NCBI GenBank assembly: GCA_963971575.1
Contig: OZ020622.1
Coordinates: forward strand, 33,076,301 to 33,140,300
Direction: 5' to 3'
Origin: Liopterus haemorrhoidalis
Taxonomy: Eukaryota > Arthropoda > Insecta > Coleoptera > Dytiscidae
Length of the DNA: 64,000 nt
Shown: positions 59,926-64,000 of the stretch, in pieces
Numbering within the stretch: the first letter of the stretch is position 1
Layout: every line of letters begins with the position of its first letter
The notes under the pieces: generated by a model
The model's database searches: none
What the model saw: the letters and a program-made list of their open reading frames with translations, nothing else
Told to the model about the DNA's origin: nothing
Position numbers and translations under genes: made by a program

Positions 59926-60911
59926 TAGGGATGGGAATTTATTTTTGAATATCGATATATGCGCGATTCGATATATCGTAAGTGTGATATCGATATCCGA
60001 TATATATCGAAGTAAAAATAACGATATTTGCGATATATCGAAACAACTAACGCGTAACATGTAAGATATATAAATTATGTTTTTTTTTTGGTTGGCTTGG
60101 CGGGAAAATAAGTCGCCACTTGACAGACAATCACTTTAAAGTTGGTACTCACCCAGCTACCAACCAAGTTTCTAATATTTTTCTAGTTCACTACTCTCAT
60201 AATTATATATATGCTGTTCACTTTTGTAAGGACAAACCAGATCTTTTTGGTTACTTTTATAGTGTATTACGGACTTTAAATTAAAAATATTCTTTACGCT
60301 GTAAAACCAACTTTAGATTTATTGGTTATAGTCATTATTAAGAAAGTGACATTTTTTATAATTTTTTAATACCAACATGACATACAATTTCAAAGGTGCA
60401 AATTATTGAAAATTTCGTTATTTTAGGTTGTTACGAAAAGCTTGGGTTATTTCATGTTTCAGGTTTGAACGGTCTGGTATGTAAAAATTTAAAATTCCAA
60501 CAGTAAAAACATGAAAACGAATGACATATGTCAAATATATATATTTGTTTTCATATTTTGAAGACAAAAAAATAAATTAATGGGAAATTTTTATTAAAAA
60601 TGACAAAAAATTTAAATGCAGTGAAAAGGACATTTTATAATGACAATCAGTTTAATCTAGAATTTGCAATGTGAGTATGATTTACAAAGCTTAAACAAAT
60701 TGCCTAAACGTCTGGAATAGTCTATAGTTTGTTTTTACAAAAGTGAAAAAAACATATTTAAATGTAAAAAATATACAGGAATACCGATATTTTGTGCGAA
60801 TATCGATATTTTGCGCGATATATCGCATTTCAAATATCGATATAAAAATATCGATATATTTTTCTAAAGTATCGATATTTTCGATATATCGATATATCGT
60901 TCCCATCCCTA
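59926..60911. mobile_element. hAT-like MITE, 0.99 kb, with CGATAT-rich ends
   Basis: Inverted ends TAGGGATGGGAA / TTCCCATCCCTA, flanked by TGTGTGTT (59918-59925) and TGTGTGTA (60912-60919), 8 bp with one mismatch. Both subterminal regions (59945-60050, 60780-60900) are packed with ATCGATAT/CGATATATCG palindromes. The AT-rich interior has no convincing ORF. Confidence 0.75.
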
Positions 60912-60966
60912 TGTGTGTACATGCAGTCCTGTCATGTATAGACGGAGTCATGCTAAAATATGTAAA

Positions 60967-62277
60967 AAGCTGGACTATGGATGTCTAGCTTATGGGTCAG
61001 CTAAACACCAAGAGATAAGAATTCTTGACACTGTACATCACACTGGGGTTAGATTGGCCACTGGTGCATTTCGCACCAGCCCAATACCAAGCCTGCTGTG
61101 TGAAGCAGGTGAACCGTCACTGTACAATCGTCGTAAAATTCTATCCCTGCGGTATATGGCTGCACTCAGTGCCAAGCCAGATCATCCCGCGTATGACCCT
61201 ATTCTACAAAATAGGCATACAGAGATTTATGACAGAAAACCAAGAGCCAATAGGCCCTTTGGTCTGAGGACTTTCGACATTTTGGGCGATATTGATTTTA
61301 ATATGCCCGAAATGGCAAGTCTCGTTTTGTGTGCTGTTCCACCATGGACGCTACCGCGTCCACTTGTGAACCTCACATTAACTAGGTTTGATAAAGATAC
61401 TACGTTGCCTATCGAATACCAACATGAGTTACAAAGAACACTGGTCCCTAGGTTCGAGGATACTGTCATTTTTACTGACGGATCAAAATCCGGAACCAGG
61501 GTTGGGTGTGCGTTCGTTGTTTTGAATCCACGCCAACAGTTTCAGTACCGTCTGCACTCTATAACGAGTGTGTACACTGCTGAGCTGTATGCTATTTTCA
61601 AGGCCCTGTGTTTTGTTTCGTCAGAGCAAAGTCGGTCAAGTGTTATCTTGACGGACTCGCTGAGCGCTCTGAACAGTATCCAAGATCCAGATCCAGTGCA
61701 TCCTCTTGTACTAAAGATCCGGTTGCTACTCCACAATCTGAATGCTCAGAATGTGAGGGTAGAGCTGTTTTGGATACCGGGACATGTTGGTATTAAAGGC
61801 AACGAAGCGGCAGATGCAGCTGCAAAAGCCGCCTCTTACAGACCTATGATTGATGTGAGTTTTGGTTTTCCAGATGACGCAAAGAGTCATCTGAAACATC
61901 TGGTTTTAGACATGTGGCAACATGAGTGGAGCCGCACACAGAACGTTAAGTTGCGACAGATTAAGGGAGACGTTAAACCATGGGGTTCTTCCTGCAGGAT
62001 TAACCGCAGGGAGGAAACCGCCATCACACGCCTCCGTATAGGTCACTGTTGGTGGACCCATGGGCACCTCCTTCGAGGTGAAGAGTCCCCTATCTGTGAG
62101 ACATGTAACACAGATTTGTCTGTGTTACATATTTTAACTGAATGTGTACAGTTCGAGGATGTCAGGGAGAGGTTAGGCCTGTGTTATGACCTGTCAGTTG
62201 CTTTAGGTGACGACAGGGTACTCATGGACAGGCTGATACTCTTCCTGAGAGAATCGAACTTATTGTTTTATGTGTGA
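60967..62277 (+). CDS. I-like ORF2 copy D: RNase H and tail only
   Basis: The LINE frame is open from the 5' joint (KLDYGCLAYG) to TGA at 62275-62277; an upstream in-frame ATG at 60913 is flank, not LINE. RNase H motifs TDGSKSG, AELYA, TDSLS and GNEAAD are intact, as is the CETC-H-C tail. Endonuclease and the RT catalytic part are missing, so it is a dead-on-arrival copy. There are no stops or frameshifts, consistent with recent insertion. Confidence 0.9.
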   Translation, partial: KLDYGCLAYGSAKHQEIRILDTVHHTGVRLATGAFRTSPIPSLLCEAGEPSLYNRRKILSLRYMAALSAKPDHPAYDPILQNRHTEIYDRKPRANRPFGLRTFDILGDIDFNMPEMASLVLCAVPPWTLPRPLVNLTLTRFDKDTTLPIEYQHELQRTLVPRFEDTVIFTDGSKSGTRVGCAFVVLNPRQQFQYRLHSITSVYTAELYAIFKALCFVSSEQSRSSVILTDSLSALNSIQDPDPVHPLVLKIRLLLHNLNAQNVRVELFWIPGHVGIKGNEAADAAAKAASYRPMIDVSFGFPDDAKSHLKHLVLDMWQHEWSRTQNVKLRQIKGDVKPWGSSCRINRREETAITRLRIGHCWWTHGHLLRGEESPICETCNTDLSVLHILTECVQFEDVRERLGLCYDLSVALGDDRVLMDRLILFLRESNLLFYV

Positions 62278-62593
62278 AGTCTTGCACCTTATTTTAATGT
62301 GTTTCTAGTTATTGACTGTGATATTCGATGGTAATTGGCCCCTTTACAGCCTCTTACCATCACCCTGAGTCTGTTCAAATTTTCGAAAAGACTTTTTATA
62401 TTATTTATTTGTGTTTGTCAGTGCAAGATTTCTTTTATTCAGTATGCGTATTTTTAATGATTTTATTTATTTATTTATTTTCTAATATATTGTTTTTAAT
62501 ATATAGTCTAGCCATTTAAATGGGCTGGGTTAGGCGCAAATAGCCTTTGTTGCTGTGCGCCAAAAAATTTTAACTAACTAACTAACTAACTAA
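60970..62593 (+). mobile_element. I-like LINE copy D, strongly 5'-truncated
   Basis: Flanked by CTAAAATATGTAAAAAG (60953-60969 and 62594-62610), a perfect 17-bp duplication with a slight ambiguity against the TAAC tail. The element starts in the RT thumb region and contains RNase H, the Cys/His tail, the 3' UTR and TAAC units. It lies within a Penelope-like remnant. Confidence 0.93.
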
Positions 62594-62610
62594 CTAAAAT
62601 ATGTAAAAAG

Positions 62611-62893
62611 AAATGTAAACACGTAAAAGTGAAGAAACGCAAAAATACGTACCACACTTCGTCGCACAAAACGAAGATGGATGGAAAATAGTGGCGATAA
62701 ACGACGAAGTGAACTTGACTCCATTTGTACGAATTGGGACTGCATGGAAACAGAGCGGAAAACGGAATAGCTGTACTTGATATGCGCAATAAGCGACATG
62801 CACAAAGGCGCGAGGTTACGGAGTTTAAACTAAAACAATACAAAAATGTTAGTCAAAAAAATAAAATAAGAAAATCGAATAGAAGGTAAGAGG
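62611..62893. other. Penelope 3' flank, no gene recognised
   Basis: Moderately GC-rich DNA with no convincing ORF; three overlapping 70-85 codon minus-strand ORFs lack known motifs. By position it is the segment between the Penelope endonuclease and the copy D insertion. Confidence 0.35.
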
Positions 62894-63210
62894 TTATTCT
62901 GGAGATCTGCTTATGTTATAAAATTTAAGTTTACTTGTGATAGGGTTGAAAATTCGTGTATGAGGGAAATCTATCTGTTCGTTTAACAATATGAGACTAC
63001 GATCTTGCTTAAAAGAGTTAATGAATAATTCCTCGAGAGTGTTGAGTTCAGAACCTTTGTTAGCTATGGCGAGGAATTCGGTGTCAAAATTGTGGTTGGA
63101 ATCGAGTAAATGGTTAGCAAAGGTAGAATTGTGATGGTTAAGTCTAAAAGAGGCCATATGTTCCTTAATACGAGTAAGAAAACTGCGTCTGCATTTTGTA
63201 GAAAAATAAG
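62894..63210 (-). pseudogene. Penelope-like endonuclease C-terminus (GIY-YIG type)
   Basis: The minus strand encodes RIKEHMASFRLNHHNSTFANHL, then KGSELNTLEELFINSFKQDR and LILLNEQIDF, ending at 62894. This matches the end of the GIY-YIG endonuclease of Penelope-like elements: Glu in the RxxEH region and the LNxLEE-LLNxQ blocks. The catalytic GIY-YIG strand itself is upstream and not recognisable. A frameshift near 63165 is likely. A hammerhead at 59704-59668 would be in the same element's terminal repeat. Confidence 0.6.
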
Positions 63211-63274
63211 TTTAATATGTACTTTTCGAAACATACTTTTTTAAAATGTTTTTATTTATATTTATTTAAAAAAA

Positions 63275-64000
63275 TTGATGTGAAGTGTGAATATTCACAC
63301 ATTTCAGGGTTTCGCAGGTATATAATTAGTGAAGGCGGTATGCTGAGTGTGTAGGACAAATTTTACTTTATAGTAATCACGACAAAATGAACGATATTTT
63401 TAAAATAATTTATCGTCTGTTAATCATATAATAAGACTGGTTATTAAATTTAAGCTCTTAAAAATTAAATACAACATTTGTCAAAATATAACTAGAATTT
63501 TGACAAAATAATTTCAACATAATAAAAATGCAAAAAAAAAACAGAAAAATAAAACTCACTCCGTCCGTACTCGAACTCGAAACCCTTCGTTTTCCAGAGA
63601 ATTTTAGCTTCCGACACCAGCGCACTAACGCGTTGCGCCATCGGACGCTTAGCGTATCAGTGTCTTACATTGGTATAACTTTTGTACTTTGTGAACCACC
63701 AATATACATTACTTGGAATTTTTTTAGATTTTTAGTTTAAACCATCTGGGCTACAGGGTGTGGGACAAAATTTTTTTTGCACAATTTTGGCAAAAATCGC
63801 ATCAAAATAATTTATTTTGCAAAAATAAAAATTTGATCGTTAATCCACGTACTAAGGGCTTTCATTTGATACCCTACTCAGAATTTAAAAAAAATATTTT
63901 TGTTTTCGATGAGCACATATTTGTTTATATTTTTAGGGGGGTATGTTTTTTAGATGTTTTAGTATTTTTCCTATGTGCGGGTCAAAGAGTTGTATAAACA
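63275..64000. mobile_element. Family E retroposon, copy 2 (cut by window end)
   Basis: Starts TTGATGTGAAGTGTGAATAT after an A run, with the perfect palindrome TGTGAATATTCACA. It aligns with copy 1 (46838) through GCATGCTGAGTGTGTAGGACAA-like sequence, the AAAATTTTTT-rich block and CACGTACTAAGGGCTTTCAT up to the window end. The 3' GACA units of copy 1 would lie beyond 64000. The tRNA-like module differs from that of copy 1. Confidence 0.75.
63555..63653 (-). ncRNA. tRNA-like module in family E copy 2
   Basis: The minus strand has TGGCGCAACGCG (63640-63629) as A box and GAGTTCGAGTAC (63578-63567) as B box, with TCCGATGGCGCAACGCGTTA at the 5' side. It is tRNA-like, but its spacer is longer than in a normal tRNA and acceptor pairing is imperfect. 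Its sequence is not the same as the module of copy 1. Confidence 0.45.

Noticed and set aside
59857..60060. Short Ile/Ser-rich ORFs around 59857-60060 and 60691-60988.
   Set aside because: They are translations of CGATAT palindromic subterminal repeats of the hAT-like element.
62594..62843. Three overlapping minus-strand ORFs of 69-85 codons rich in Phe/Cys.
   Set aside because: No motif is recognised, the frames overlap each other fully, and the region is flank of a Penelope remnant.

Overview
The window looks like transposon-dense intergenic or heterochromatic DNA from an arthropod, most likely an insect. I see no recognisable host gene. The support is the mix of elements: I-like LINEs with RNase H, Ty3/Gypsy, Copia, Penelope-like elements with hammerhead ribozymes, P/THAP9-like, piggyBac, mariner, pogo, PIF/Harbinger, hAT MITEs, and a satellite that carries TTAGG (insect telomere-like) tracts. 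Base composition is AT-rich outside the young retrotransposons. Species cannot be called from sequence alone.

Layout. 1-4095: I-like LINE copy A (+), with an intact 1231-aa ORF2, inserted in the protease/pol region of a Gypsy element (Gypsy-1, minus strand, 4096 to about 10750). A second LINE (6360-10157, minus, 12-bp target duplication) sits in the Gypsy-1 leader/LTR. 11227-12477 holds Harbinger parts (a BESS exon and a DDE exon). 12595-12837 is a hAT MITE. 13143-35020 is a four-layer nest: a pogo-like DNA transposon holds I-like copy C (13909-33009, 17-bp TSD); copy C is split by a 13-kb Gypsy (Gypsy-A, 14038-27008, 2.1-kb LTRs, TSD TCCT); and the Gypsy-A gag gene is split by I-like copy B (20236-24140, 12-bp TSD). 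Copy C also carries a tRNA-derived SINE. 35093-35447 is a MADF exon, probably the first exon of the same Harbinger accessory gene whose BESS part is at 11.2-11.7 kb. 36424-38621 is a broken P-like transposase gene and 38622-41189 a 5'-truncated LINE. 41250-46336 is a Copia element whose RNase H is split by a 3.6-kb insertion (8-bp TSD TATATATA) that carries an 89-bp satellite array, a hAT MITE and a hammerhead ribozyme. 46337-48553 is a Gypsy integrase split by a 1.1-kb retroposon (family E). 48829-50179 is a HARBI1-like transposase. 51067-56340 is a second P-like gene, split by a hAT MITE, a piggyBac and a palindromic mariner. 56607-58527 is a small Gypsy derivative with an intact in-frame gag-protease-integrase-tail ORF. 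The rest is a mariner remnant, a hAT-like MITE, I-like copy D, Penelope endonuclease remains and a second family E copy cut by the window end.

How parts work together. The I-like copies encode ORF1 (nucleic-acid binding, zinc knuckles) and ORF2 (endonuclease, reverse transcriptase, RNase H) for target-primed insertion. Copies A and B have uninterrupted ORF2 and look recent. Gypsy-A encodes gag and pol, linked by a canonical -1 slippery heptamer, and has an extra proline-rich ORF inside each LTR. The nesting order gives relative ages: pogo and Harbinger oldest, then copy C, then Gypsy-A, then copy B.
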